From: Clostridium septicum | GTDB lineage: Bacteria > Bacillota > Clostridia > Clostridiales > Clostridiaceae | Assembly (NCBI RefSeq): GCF_003606265.1 | Contig: NZ_CP023671.1 | Location: 2,914,001 to 2,978,000, forward strand | DNA: 64,000 nt | Direction of reading: 5' to 3' | Part shown: piece by piece, positions 44,119-53,191 of the stretch | How the letters are laid out: each line of letters opens with the position of its first letter | How positions within the stretch are numbered: the first letter of the stretch is position 1 | Position numbers and translations under genes: made by a program | Notes under the pieces: model-generated | The model's database searches: none | Told to the model about the DNA's origin: nothing | What the model saw: the letters and a program-made list of their open reading frames with translations, nothing else

Positions 44119-44241
44119 ATGGAATCTGGAAATAGCAGCACGGGTAATAATAAGAAGTTTAAATCTGAAGATAGTGATGATTTAGAGTATAGGAGATCAA
44201 TCTTTTTCACATCGAATAAACATTTCTATTTTCATGTCTAA
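44119..44241 (+). CDS. 40-codon ORF between the M-box and mgtA
   Basis: AGGAGGTG lies 6 nt before the ATG, the best ribosome binding site in the area. The product begins MESGNSSTGNNKKFKSED and ends FTSNKHFYFHV: hydrophilic, no membrane span. No homologue is recognised. It is either a leader peptide under riboswitch control or the 5' relic of a former gene; the 138 bp between it and mgtA lack other features. Confidence 0.5.
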   Translation: MESGNSSTGNNKKFKSEDSDDLEYRRSIFFTSNKHFYFHV

Positions 44242-44379
44242 ATTATTTTTATTACCAAAGTTACTATAATTCCAATTTTAAATTTCTTATGTTTTTAGTT
44301 AAAAAAGATAATTTTTTAGCTTTATTTACTGTTGTCTTTTTTTAAGAATTTAAAAATATTTAGTAATGGAGGTCTAGAA

Positions 44380-46998
44380 ATGTTAAAAGAAAAAATATTA
44401 ACAAATAATTTAATTAAATATGGAAAGATGAGTAATAAAACTCTATATGATATTTTAAATACAAATATAGAAGGAATTTCAAATGAAGAAGTAAAAAATA
44501 GAATTAATAAATATGGATATAATGAAGTTATTCACCAAAAGAGAAAGCTTTGGTATGCAGAACTTTTAAAATCTTTTATAAATCCTTTTAACTTAGTATT
44601 GATAACATTAGCTATAGTTTCAATTTTTACTGATGTTATTATAGCAACTAAAGATGAAAGAAGCTTTAAAGCAGTTATAGTTATAATAACAATGGTAACT
44701 ATAAGTGCGATTTTAAAGTTTTTTCAAGAACGTAAATCAGAGGAAGCCACTAGTAAACTAAAGGCTATGGTAAAAACAACAGTAGCAGTTAAAAGAAAGA
44801 ATAAAGAAGTAAAAGAAATAGATATGATTAATATTGTTCCTGGAGATATAGTTTATCTTTCAGCAGGGGATATGATTCCAGCCGATATGAGAATTATTTC
44901 ATGTAAAGATCTTTTTGTTAGTCAATCAAGTTTAACAGGTGAATCAGAACCAGTAGAAAAGTTTACAATTTTAAGGGAAAGAGATAGGGGAATAGCTTTA
45001 TCTGATTTAGATAATATTTTATTGTTAGGAACCAATATAATTAGTGGAAGTGCTATAGGTATTGTTTTAGCTACAGGTAATAATACGTACTTTGGAAGTA
45101 TAGCAAATGAAATAGTAAACAAGGAAGAGAGTACAAGTTTTGAAAAAGGTGTAACAAAGGTGAGTATGCTCCTTATAAAATTTATGATGATAATGGTACC
45201 TATAGTTTTTGTAATTAATGGCTTAACTAAAGGTAATTGGTTACAAGCTTTCTTATTTGCAATTTCAATAGCAGTAGGTCTTACACCTGAAATGCTTCCT
45301 ATGATTGTTACTACTAATTTAGCAAAAGGTGCAGTTACAATGGCAAAAAAGAAAACTGTAGTTAAAAAATTAGATGCAATTCAAAATTTTGGTGCTATGG
45401 ATATTTTATGTACTGATAAAACTGGTACTTTGACTTTAGATAAAATAGTAGTTGAAAGGCATTTAAATGTAAATGGAGAAGAAGATTTAAGAGTATTAAG
45501 GTATGCATATTTAAATAGCTATTATCAAACAGGATTAAGAAATTTAATGGATGTAGCAATCCTAGAATTTGGAAAGAAATTAGGCTGTGATAATAATGAA
45601 AAGAAATTTGAAAAGGTAGATGAAATTCCATTTGATTTTTCAAGAAGAAGAATGTCAGTTGTATTAAAGGCTATAAGAGGAAAAAGACAGTTAGTTACAA
45701 AGGGAGCAGTAGAAGAAATACTTGGAATTTGCTCTTATGTAGAAGTTAATGGAGAGGTATTAAAGCTTACAGAAAAAATAAAAGAAAATACATTAGCTAT
45801 GGTAAATAAATTAAATTCAGAAGGCATGAGGGTTATAGCTGTGGCACAAAAAAATGATATACCAGATGAAAAAAATTTTGGAATAAAAGATGAAATTAAT
45901 ATGGTTTTAATGGGATATATAGCGTTTTTAGATCCACCAAAGAAATCTGCAAAGAAAGCTATTGAAGCATTAAAAAATAGTGGTGTAGATGTAAAAATAC
46001 TGACTGGAGATAATGAATCTGTAACTAAAAAAGTATGTCATGAAGTTGGAATTAATGTTTCAGATATATTACTTGGTGGTCATATAGATTCTATGAATGA
46101 TAGTGAATTAGCTTTAGCAGTGGAAGAAATTAATGTTTTTGCTAAATTATCACCATTACAAAAGTCAAGGATTATAAAAGTACTTCAAAAGAATGGACAT
46201 GTTGTTGGATTTATGGGTGATGGAATTAATGATTCGGCAGCTCTAAAGCAAGCAGATGTTGGAATTTCTGTAGATAATGCTGTTGATATAGCAAAAGAAG
46301 CTGCAGATATTATTTTACTTGAAAAAAGTTTAATGGTTTTAGAAGATGGAGTTATAGAAGGAAGAAGAGTTTTTGGAAATATAATAAAATATATAAAGAT
46401 GACAGCAAGTTCTAATTTTGGAAATGTATTTTCTGTATTAATAGCAAGTGCTTTTTTGCCATTTATGCCAATGCTTCCAATACAACTTTTAATTCAAAAT
46501 TTACTATATGATTTTTCACAGTTGTCTATTCCTTGGGATTCAATGGATTGTGAATATTTATCAACTCCAAAGAAATGGGAGGCAAGGGATATTGGAAGAT
46601 TTATGATTTTTATAGGACCTATAAGCTCAATATTTGATATTTTAACATTTTTAGTTATGTGGTTTGTATTTAAAGCTAATTCAGTTGAGATGCAAAGTTT
46701 ATTTCAAACCGGATGGTTTATTATGGGGCTATTGTCTCAAACTTTAATAGTTCATATGATAAGAACTGAAAAAGTTCCATTTATTCAAAGTAGAGCTAAT
46801 AGGCCTGTAATTTTATTGACAGTATTAATTATAGCAATAGGTTTAATAATGCCTTTTACTAATATTGGTAACTTATTAGGCTTTACATCATTACCATTAA
46901 TGTATTTTCCAATTTTGTTAATATTATTATTAAGTTATTGTGTATTACTTCAAGCAATTAAGGGGAAATATATAAGAGAATTCAAGAAGTGGTTATAG
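44380..46998 (+). CDS. mgtA: Mg2+-importing P-type ATPase (MgtA/MgtB type)
   Basis: 872 aa from the ATG at 44380 (GGAGG upstream); the ORF opens at 44332 but without a site. P-type motifs: TGESEP in the A domain, phosphorylation site CTDKTGTLTLD near 345, KGAVEEIL in the N domain, TGDNESV and GDGINDSAALKQAD. About ten membrane helices, including the long C-terminal set of P-IIIB ATPases. It imports Mg2+ when the ion is scarce; the M-box upstream matches this role. Confidence 0.95.
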   Translation: MLKEKILTNNLIKYGKMSNKTLYDILNTNIEGISNEEVKNRINKYGYNEVIHQKRKLWYAELLKSFINPFNLVLITLAIVSIFTDVIIATKDERSFKAVIVIITMVTISAILKFFQERKSEEATSKLKAMVKTTVAVKRKNKEVKEIDMINIVPGDIVYLSAGDMIPADMRIISCKDLFVSQSSLTGESEPVEKFTILRERDRGIALSDLDNILLLGTNIISGSAIGIVLATGNNTYFGSIANEIVNKEESTSFEKGVTKVSMLLIKFMMIMVPIVFVINGLTKGNWLQAFLFAISIAVGLTPEMLPMIVTTNLAKGAVTMAKKKTVVKKLDAIQNFGAMDILCTDKTGTLTLDKIVVERHLNVNGEEDLRVLRYAYLNSYYQTGLRNLMDVAILEFGKKLGCDNNEKKFEKVDEIPFDFSRRRMSVVLKAIRGKRQLVTKGAVEEILGICSYVEVNGEVLKLTEKIKENTLAMVNKLNSEGMRVIAVAQKNDIPDEKNFGIKDEINMVLMGYIAFLDPPKKSAKKAIEALKNSGVDVKILTGDNESVTKKVCHEVGINVSDILLGGHIDSMNDSELALAVEEINVFAKLSPLQKSRIIKVLQKNGHVVGFMGDGINDSAALKQADVGISVDNAVDIAKEAADIILLEKSLMVLEDGVIEGRRVFGNIIKYIKMTASSNFGNVFSVLIASAFLPFMPMLPIQLLIQNLLYDFSQLSIPWDSMDCEYLSTPKKWEARDIGRFMIFIGPISSIFDILTFLVMWFVFKANSVEMQSLFQTGWFIMGLLSQTLIVHMIRTEKVPFIQSRANRPVILLTVLIIAIGLIMPFTNIGNLLGFTSLPLMYFPILLILLLSYCVLLQAIKGKYIREFKKWL

Positions 46999-47001
46999 AA
47001 T

Positions 47002-47041
47002 AAAAAAATAAGACTTCTAAAGACGAGGTCTTATTTTTTTA
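47002..47041 (+). terminator. Intrinsic terminator after mgtA
   Basis: AAAAAAATAAGAC / GTCTTATTTTTTT. Confidence 0.88.
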
Positions 47042-47125
47042 TACGTATTATTTGTAATTATTATAATGGAAAATATGCATATGTAAATGTTATCACATAA
47101 TTTAATTAAAAAAAACAAAAAAATA

Positions 47126-47195
47126 TTCGTATAATTACTTGGCAATTATCGAAAAATGATGTATTATAGTTCATGGATTCATAAAAATATACGAA
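47126..47195 (+). promoter_or_regulatory. Promoter of the NCS2 permease flanked by an inverted repeat
   Basis: TTGGCA (47139-47144), 17-bp spacer and TATTAT (47162-47167). Perfect 8-bp arms TTCGTATA (47126-47133) and TATACGAA (47188-47195) frame it. This looks like a paired operator for a repressor, or a DNA loop. It is not a purine riboswitch: the conserved core TTTCTACC is missing. Confidence 0.55.
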
Positions 47196-47210
47196 AGAAG
47201 GGACGGTTTT

Positions 47211-48524
47211 ATGGAAAATACGAAAAAAAATAATTATTTAGATAATTATTTTCATTTAACCAAAAGTGGAACAAATGTAAAAAGAGAAATGATAGCAGGT
47301 ATAACTACCTTCATGACTATGGCTTATATATTAATAGTTAACCCATCAATTTTATCTGCAGCAGAAATGGATAAAGGGGCTGTATTTACAGCAACTGCAG
47401 TTTCAGCAGTAGTTTCTACATTAATAATGGGACTATATGCTAAGCTTCCATTTGCTCAAGCACCTGGAATGGGATTAAATGCCTTTTTTGCATTTACTGT
47501 AGTTTTAGGAATGGGTTATTCTTTTCAATTTGCTTTAACAGCAGTATTTTTAGAAGGATTAATATTTATAGTATTAACTATATTTAATGTTCGTGAGGCA
47601 GTAGTTGATTCTATACCTAATAATATTAAAAAGGCAATTTCAGTAGGTATAGGATTATTTATAGCATTAATAGGTCTTGAAGGAGCCGGTGTAGTTGTTA
47701 AAGGAGAAGGAACTTTAGTTGCTCTTGGAGATATAACTAAAGGTAGTGCTTTACTTGCAATTATAGGTATAGTGATAACAGGGATATTAATAGCTAGAAA
47801 TGTAAAGGGAGCTTTATTTTTAGGAATGATTATTACTGCAATAATAGGAATTCCTATGGGAATAACACCTATTCCAACAGATATATTAAGTGCTCCACCA
47901 TCATTAAGTCCAATTTTTATGAAATTTGAATGGCATAATATTTTTTCTTTAGATATGTTAGTTGTACTATTTACTTTATTATTTATGGACATGTTTGATA
48001 CTATAGGAACTTTAGTTGGAGTTGCAACAAAAGCAAAGATGTTAGATGAAAATGGTAAAGTTCCTAATATTAAAAAAGCTTTATTTGCAGATGCTATTGG
48101 TACTACACTTGGCGCATGTCTTGGTACAAGTACTGTAAGTACATTTGTTGAAAGTGCTTCAGGAGTTGCAGAAGGTGGAAGAACTGGATTAACAGCCGTA
48201 TCTACAGCCGTAATGTTTGCTTTAGCATTATTCTTTGCACCATTATTCGGAGTTATAACTCCAGCTGTAACATGTTCAGCTTTAGTATTAGTGGGACTAT
48301 TTATGTTAGAACCAATTCTTGAAATAGATTTAACTGACTGGACAGAAGCAATACCAGCTTTCTTAACTATAATAATGATGCCTTTAGCATATAGCATATC
48401 AGATGGAATTGTTTTTGGTGTTATATCATATATAATAATTAAGTTGTTTACTGGTAAGGTAAAGGATATAAGTATTACTACAGTAATTGTAGGGATAATA
48501 TTTATATTAAAGTTTATAATTTAA
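47211..48524 (+). CDS. NCS2 family (AzgA-type) purine permease
   Basis: 437 aa, 12-14 membrane helices. Motifs: GITTFMTMAYILIVNPSIL at the N-terminus, FAQAPGMGLNAFFAF, MDMFDTIGTLVGVATKA and GTSTVSTFVESASGVAEGG. These carry hypoxanthine, guanine or adenine by H+ symport. Resembles PbuG/PbuO; the base cannot be assigned. GAAGGGACGG precedes the ATG. Confidence 0.9.
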   Translation: MENTKKNNYLDNYFHLTKSGTNVKREMIAGITTFMTMAYILIVNPSILSAAEMDKGAVFTATAVSAVVSTLIMGLYAKLPFAQAPGMGLNAFFAFTVVLGMGYSFQFALTAVFLEGLIFIVLTIFNVREAVVDSIPNNIKKAISVGIGLFIALIGLEGAGVVVKGEGTLVALGDITKGSALLAIIGIVITGILIARNVKGALFLGMIITAIIGIPMGITPIPTDILSAPPSLSPIFMKFEWHNIFSLDMLVVLFTLLFMDMFDTIGTLVGVATKAKMLDENGKVPNIKKALFADAIGTTLGACLGTSTVSTFVESASGVAEGGRTGLTAVSTAVMFALALFFAPLFGVITPAVTCSALVLVGLFMLEPILEIDLTDWTEAIPAFLTIIMMPLAYSISDGIVFGVISYIIIKLFTGKVKDISITTVIVGIIFILKFII

Positions 48525-48539
48525 TAACTTAAAAACATG

Positions 48540-48630
48540 AGCATATTTTTTTATTTCATTTCAATTAGATAGAGCGATAGTATTAAAAATTGCTATTATT
48601 TAAATTGATAAAATAAAAAATATGCTTTTA
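48540..48630 (+). repeat. Long imperfect inverted repeat, about 87 nt
   Basis: AGCATATTTTTTTATTT (48540-48556) and AAATAAAAAATATGCT (48611-48626) with further pairing inward (CAATT / AAATTG), followed by TTTTAATTTT. It may be the terminator of the permease gene with an unusually long stem, or a small inverted-repeat element. The remaining gap to 48905 shows no gene; TTGTCGAA near 48819 matches a Spo0A box core. Confidence 0.5.
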
Positions 48631-48905
48631 ATTTTGTTATGAGCTTAATTTAAGTTTATAAAAACACTCAGAAATAATAGTTGAGAATATAATAAGATTT
48701 TTGAGGGGAATATATTAATATTGTATAAAAAAATACAATGAACAGCATGTTTAACAATAAATTTATAGGCAAAATTTTAATATAATAATAAAAGAAAAAT
48801 CTGAATTTTTTTAATGTTGTCGAACTATGAATAGATTGGTAAAATAGTTAATATATATTTATTATATTATAATTTTAGAAAGTTGAAATTTTAGGAGGAG
48901 TAGAT

Positions 48906-50336
48906 ATGACAGACAACTCTAAAAACATTAGATGGTATAACCTTGCGTTAATGGCCTTTGTATCTGTTTGGGGTTTTGGTAATGTTGTTAATAACTATGC
49001 AAACCAAGGACTAACAGTAGTTGTATCATGGGTGTTAATAATTGCGTTATACTTTGTGCCTTATGCTTTAATGGTTGGTGAATTAGGATCAACATTTAAA
49101 GATGCAAAAGGTGGAGTTAGTACATGGATTAGAGAAACTATGGGACCTACAGTAGCATACTTTGCTGGATGGACTTATTGGGTAGTACATATTCCATATT
49201 TAGCTCAAAAACCACAATCTGTTCTAATAGCGTTAGGATGGACGGTTAAACAAGATGGAAGTTTAATAAAGAATATGCCTACATTACAGGCACAGGCAAT
49301 AACTTTAGTTGTATTCTTAATTTTTTTATGGATAGCATCTAGAGGAGTTACATCATTAAAGAGAATAGGAACTATTGCAGGAACATCAATTTTTATAATG
49401 TCATTATTATATATTTTATTAATGGTAGCAGCACCTGCAATAAGAGGCGTAGAACCAGCTACAACTAATATTACATTTAAAACAATTATGCCAGAATTTA
49501 ATTTTGCATATTTTACTACATTATCTATGTTAGTTTTTGCTGTTGGTGGTTGCGAAAAGATATCTCCATATGTAAATAATATGAAGAATTCAAGTAAAGA
49601 ATTCCCAAGAGGAATGATTATATTAGCTGTTATGGTTGCAGTATCAGCTATTTTAGGATCAGTAGCAATGGGAATGATGTTTGATTCTCATAATATTCCA
49701 AGGGATCTTATGATGAATGGACAATACTATGCATTCCAAAAACTTGGAGAGTATTATGGTGTTGGTAAATTATTATTAGTAATTTATGCTTTAGCTAATA
49801 TGCTAGCACAAATTTCAGCATTAGTATTTTCAATAGATGCACCATTAAAGGTTTTACTTTCAGATTCAGATTCAAAATATATACCGAAGGCTTTAACTAA
49901 GACAAATAAACATGGTGCTCCAATAAATGGATATTATATGACAGCTATATTAGTTGGAGTGTTAATTATAATTCCAGCACTTGGAATTGGTGATATGAAT
50001 ACATTATTTGATTGGTTATTAAAATTAAATTCAGTAGTAATGCCACTTAGATATCTATGGGTATTCTTAGCCTTTATAATGCTTAAAAAAGCAAAGGATA
50101 AATTCCAATCTGATTATAAGTTTGTTAAGAACGATAAGTTTGCTTTAATAACAGGTATTTGGTGCTTTATCTTTACTGCTTTTGCGTGTATTATGGGGAT
50201 GTTCCCAAATGGAGTTGAAACTTATTCAAAGCAATGGTGGTTCCAAATAGTGCTTAATGTACTTACACCATTTGTATTATTAGGTTTAGGATTGATATTA
50301 CCTAAGATAGCTTCAAAAACTAATAAGACAGTTTAA
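48906..50336 (+). CDS. APC family amino-acid permease, GadC/YgjI-like
   Basis: 476 aa, twelve membrane helices. It starts with WYNLALMAFVSVWGFGNVVNN, and continues with GELGSTFKDAKGGVSTWIRETMGP, WTYWVVHIPYLAQKPQ and VFAVGGCEKISPYVNNMKN, a glutamate:GABA antiporter-like pattern. It probably exchanges or imports an amino acid such as glutamate or glutamine. AGGAGG precedes the ATG. Single unit with terminator; glutaminase lies 7 kb away, not in the same operon. Confidence 0.88.
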   Translation: MTDNSKNIRWYNLALMAFVSVWGFGNVVNNYANQGLTVVVSWVLIIALYFVPYALMVGELGSTFKDAKGGVSTWIRETMGPTVAYFAGWTYWVVHIPYLAQKPQSVLIALGWTVKQDGSLIKNMPTLQAQAITLVVFLIFLWIASRGVTSLKRIGTIAGTSIFIMSLLYILLMVAAPAIRGVEPATTNITFKTIMPEFNFAYFTTLSMLVFAVGGCEKISPYVNNMKNSSKEFPRGMIILAVMVAVSAILGSVAMGMMFDSHNIPRDLMMNGQYYAFQKLGEYYGVGKLLLVIYALANMLAQISALVFSIDAPLKVLLSDSDSKYIPKALTKTNKHGAPINGYYMTAILVGVLIIIPALGIGDMNTLFDWLLKLNSVVMPLRYLWVFLAFIMLKKAKDKFQSDYKFVKNDKFALITGIWCFIFTAFACIMGMFPNGVETYSKQWWFQIVLNVLTPFVLLGLGLILPKIASKTNKTV

Positions 50337-50340
50337 TTTT

Positions 50341-50371
50341 AAGTTGCTAACATTTGTTAGCAACTTTTTTA
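50341..50371 (+). terminator. Intrinsic terminator
   Basis: AAGTTGCTAA / TTAGCAACTT with a 6-nt loop and Ts. Confidence 0.9.
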
Positions 50372-50496
50372 ATGTACAGGAAAGTATAACTTTTATTATT
50401 ATGATAATAATAAATAATGAAACAAAATAATTAATAAATAATATTTAGCTTTAAGAGTTAAATAAAACTACTTTATAAAATAAATTATATCACTTG

Positions 50497-50525
50497 TTGA
50501 AAAATTCAAATTATTGTTGTATAAT
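50497..50525 (+). promoter_or_regulatory. Promoter of the 96-aa membrane protein gene
   Basis: TTGAAA (50497-50502), 17-bp spacer, TATAAT (50520-50525). Confidence 0.75.
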
Positions 50526-50565
50526 AAGGACAAGCAAAATAAAAGATAAGTTGAGGTAGTAATTT

Positions 50566-50856
50566 ATGAATAGTGGATTTAAAACTTTATTATACATATT
50601 AGGTGTGTTTTTAGTTATTACATTAATATTAAATTTAGCAATTACAATATTACCATGGGCTTTATTATTTGGAGGAATACTATATATTTTCTTTAAAATT
50701 AAAGGTTGGTTTATTAAGAGAAAATTTCAAAAAAATTCAAGTGAGTATTATAATAGAGAAACATCATATAGTCATGTAAAAGTTGATACTGTAAATACAG
50801 ATGATGTAGTAGGGGATATAATTGACGTTGACTATGAAGATGTAAATAAGAAATAG
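50566..50856 (+). CDS. Small membrane protein, 96 aa
   Basis: Two hydrophobic stretches (about 6-27 and 29-45), a basic stop-transfer region (KRKFQKN) and an acidic tail ending DVDYEDVNKK. GAGGTAG precedes the ATG. The family is not recognised. Own promoter and terminator. Confidence 0.65.
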   Translation: MNSGFKTLLYILGVFLVITLILNLAITILPWALLFGGILYIFFKIKGWFIKRKFQKNSSEYYNRETSYSHVKVDTVNTDDVVGDIIDVDYEDVNKK

Positions 50857-50860
50857 ACTG

Positions 50861-50888
50861 AAAAAGCCCAGCTTATGCTGGGTTTTTA
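50861..50888 (+). terminator. Intrinsic terminator
   Basis: AAAAGCCCAGC / GCTGGGTTTTT with a TTAT loop. Confidence 0.9.
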
Positions 50889-50932
50889 TGTTAGTATTAT
50901 TAAATTAAATATTATTTATAGGAGAAGATAAA

Positions 50933-51817
50933 ATGAATTTTAGAAAATTAAAAATATTTTATGAAACAGCTACATGTTTAAATATGACAAAGGTTGCTAA
51001 AAATATGTATATAAGTCAACCATCTATAAGCCAGAGCATAAATGAGTTAGAAATCGAACTTGAAGTAAAGTTATTTGATAGAATAGGAAAAAAGATTTAC
51101 TTAACACATGAGGGGGAAGTTTTTCTAAATTATACTAGAAGAATTTTAAATTTATATGATGAAGGTACAAAGACTTTAAAAGATTTTAATAGTAATATAA
51201 AAGGGAAAATAACTATAGGGGCAAGTACAACCATAGGAATTTACATATTACCAGAAATTATAAAGGAGTTTTCTAGTGAGTTTAAAGACATAGAAATTTC
51301 TCTGATTATAGAAAATACAGAACATATAGAAAAATTAATTTTAGAGAATAAAATTGATTTTGCATATATTGAAGGAAGTATAGAATCAGATGAAATAAGT
51401 GCTGAAAAAATATGGGAAGATGAACTTGTATTTATTTGTGGTAAAAATCATAAGTTTAAGGGAAGAAAAGTAGTATTAGGAAAAGAGTTAGCAGATGAAA
51501 AATTCATAATGAGAGAAAAGGGAAGCGGAACAAGAGAAAATGTAGAAAACTTTCTTAAAAATAAAAGAGTACCTTGCAAAATATTTTTAGAGTTAGGTAA
51601 TACAGAAGCTATTAAGAGGACTGTAGAGGCTAATTTAGGAATAGGAGGTATTTCTCTTATAACAATTCAAGAAAAGCTTAAAACAGGTGATTTAAATGCT
51701 TTTAGATTAAAAGAAGGAGTTATAAAAAGAGATTTACTTTTTATAATGCATAAGGATAAGTTTATATCTAATAATATGAAGAAGTTTATCGAATTTGCAG
51801 GGGAAAGTAATATATAA
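50933..51817 (+). CDS. LysR family transcription regulator
   Basis: 294 aa. The N-terminal HTH reads FYETATCLNMTKVAKNMYIS then QPSISQSINELE, and LFDR follows. The C-terminal periplasmic-binding-protein-like effector domain starts near 90 (GKITIGASTTIGIYILP). The layout resembles CysL/YeiE, which act on sulfite and sulfur genes. The next gene on the same strand is a YeiH-type transporter, a pairing also seen in enterobacteria; control of that gene is likely. Confidence 0.92.
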   Translation: MNFRKLKIFYETATCLNMTKVAKNMYISQPSISQSINELEIELEVKLFDRIGKKIYLTHEGEVFLNYTRRILNLYDEGTKTLKDFNSNIKGKITIGASTTIGIYILPEIIKEFSSEFKDIEISLIIENTEHIEKLILENKIDFAYIEGSIESDEISAEKIWEDELVFICGKNHKFKGRKVVLGKELADEKFIMREKGSGTRENVENFLKNKRVPCKIFLELGNTEAIKRTVEANLGIGGISLITIQEKLKTGDLNAFRLKEGVIKRDLLFIMHKDKFISNNMKKFIEFAGESNI

Positions 51818-51917
51818 GCAAAAACCTATTATTATAATAATACAATAGTATTTCACCTTTTAAGAATTTCAATTTATAATCATATTTGTGCAATAAGTAT
51901 GATGTAGAGGTGAAAAG

Positions 51918-52934
51918 ATGATAGAAAAAATTAAGAGAATAATTCCAGGATTAATTATATGTTTAGTTGTAGGAATAGTTGCAGAAATACTTGGAAGTCA
52001 TTTTACGACTATTGGTGCGGCTAGTTTCGCAATATTTATAGGTATAGTATTAGGAAATACTATTTTTCATAATAAAAAATATGATAGTGGTACTAAGTTT
52101 GCAGAAAAGGATCTTTTGAATTATTCTATTGTGCTTATGGGAGCAAATTTAAACTTAGCTGAAATCCTACAATTAGGATTTGGAGGTTTAATTTTTATAG
52201 TAATACAAATGACTCTAACTATGACGGTTACATATTGGATAGGAAGAAAATTAAAATTTAACAGAAAATATTGCTTATTAATGTCTTCAGGAAATTCAGT
52301 TTGTGGTTCGTCTGCTATTGGAGCTACAGCGCCTGTTATAAATGCTAATGATTCAGATAAAGTAATATCTATAACTATAGTAAATGTAATAGGTACTATT
52401 TTAATGATTATACTTCCATTAATAACAGCAGTTCTATATAATAATTCAACTCTTGAAACGTCAGCAATGATGGGAGGAATACTACAATCAGTAGGACAGG
52501 TTATAGGATCAGCTAAATTTGTAAGTGATGATGTAGTTAAGTTGGCAACAGTATTTAAAATAATAAGAATTATATTAATTGTAGCTGTAGTTTTAATATA
52601 TGAAAGAATAGAATTTCCAGAGGATAAAGAAATACATAAAAATAAAGAAGTTAGTAAAGTTAAAAAGAAAGGTAAAATTAATATACCTTGGTTTATAACA
52701 GGATTTTTCTTAGTTTGTATTCTTAATACATTAGGAGTAGTTCCAGAATTTATTTCAAAATCTTTTAAATGGATAAGTGGTAATTTTGAGATAATAGCGC
52801 TAGCAGGTATTGGTATGAGAGTTAAGGTTAAAGATTTAGTAAAAGAAGGACCGAGAGCTATGCTATATGGGTTACTTGTTGGAGGATGCCAAATTATTTT
52901 TGCAATAACTTTAATAAAGTTTCTTTTTAAATAA
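51918..52934 (+). CDS. YeiH/UPF0324 family putative sulfate/sulfite exporter
   Basis: 338 aa, about ten membrane helices. Family segments: IPGLIICLVVGIVAEILG, LGNTIFHNKKYDSGTKFAEKDLLNYSIVLMGANL, SSGNSVCGSSAIGATAPVI and IALAGIGMRVKVKDLVKEG. The substrate is not proven for this family; sulfite or sulfate efflux is the current view. GAGGTG precedes the ATG. It follows the LysR gene by 100 bp. Confidence 0.87.
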   Translation: MIEKIKRIIPGLIICLVVGIVAEILGSHFTTIGAASFAIFIGIVLGNTIFHNKKYDSGTKFAEKDLLNYSIVLMGANLNLAEILQLGFGGLIFIVIQMTLTMTVTYWIGRKLKFNRKYCLLMSSGNSVCGSSAIGATAPVINANDSDKVISITIVNVIGTILMIILPLITAVLYNNSTLETSAMMGGILQSVGQVIGSAKFVSDDVVKLATVFKIIRIILIVAVVLIYERIEFPEDKEIHKNKEVSKVKKKGKINIPWFITGFFLVCILNTLGVVPEFISKSFKWISGNFEIIALAGIGMRVKVKDLVKEGPRAMLYGLLVGGCQIIFAITLIKFLFK

Positions 52935-52962
52935 AATGAAGCTTAAAAAAAATAACTTGCAT

Positions 52963-53001
52963 AAAACAGATGAGTTTAATGAAAAATTCATCTGTTTTTT
53001 A
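52963..53001 (+). terminator. Intrinsic terminator
   Basis: AAAACAGATGA / TCATCTGTTTT and Ts. Confidence 0.9.
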
Positions 53002-53191
53002 TTATTTATATTAGATATTATAAGGGATTAAGAAATTTATATTATAATTAATAATGAAAGAAGTTTATATAAAAAATTCAAAAAACAAAGAAAATTATGG
53101 GTTTTAAATTGATAATAAATGTAAGCTAAGTTATAATTATATTAATATTTTTAATATTGCAAATATAATTAATTTTAAAGGGGGCAAATTA

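Noticed and set aside
47100..47210. Purine riboswitch before the NCS2 permease
   Set aside because: The TTTCTACC core and the three-way junction are missing, and the putative P1 arms frame a complete promoter instead of lying within the transcript.
47525..48397. 290-codon open frame on the minus strand
   Set aside because: It is the antisense of the NCS2 permease gene. Its low-complexity Asn/Ile/Pro/Thr composition is that of an antisense frame, and it has no RBS.
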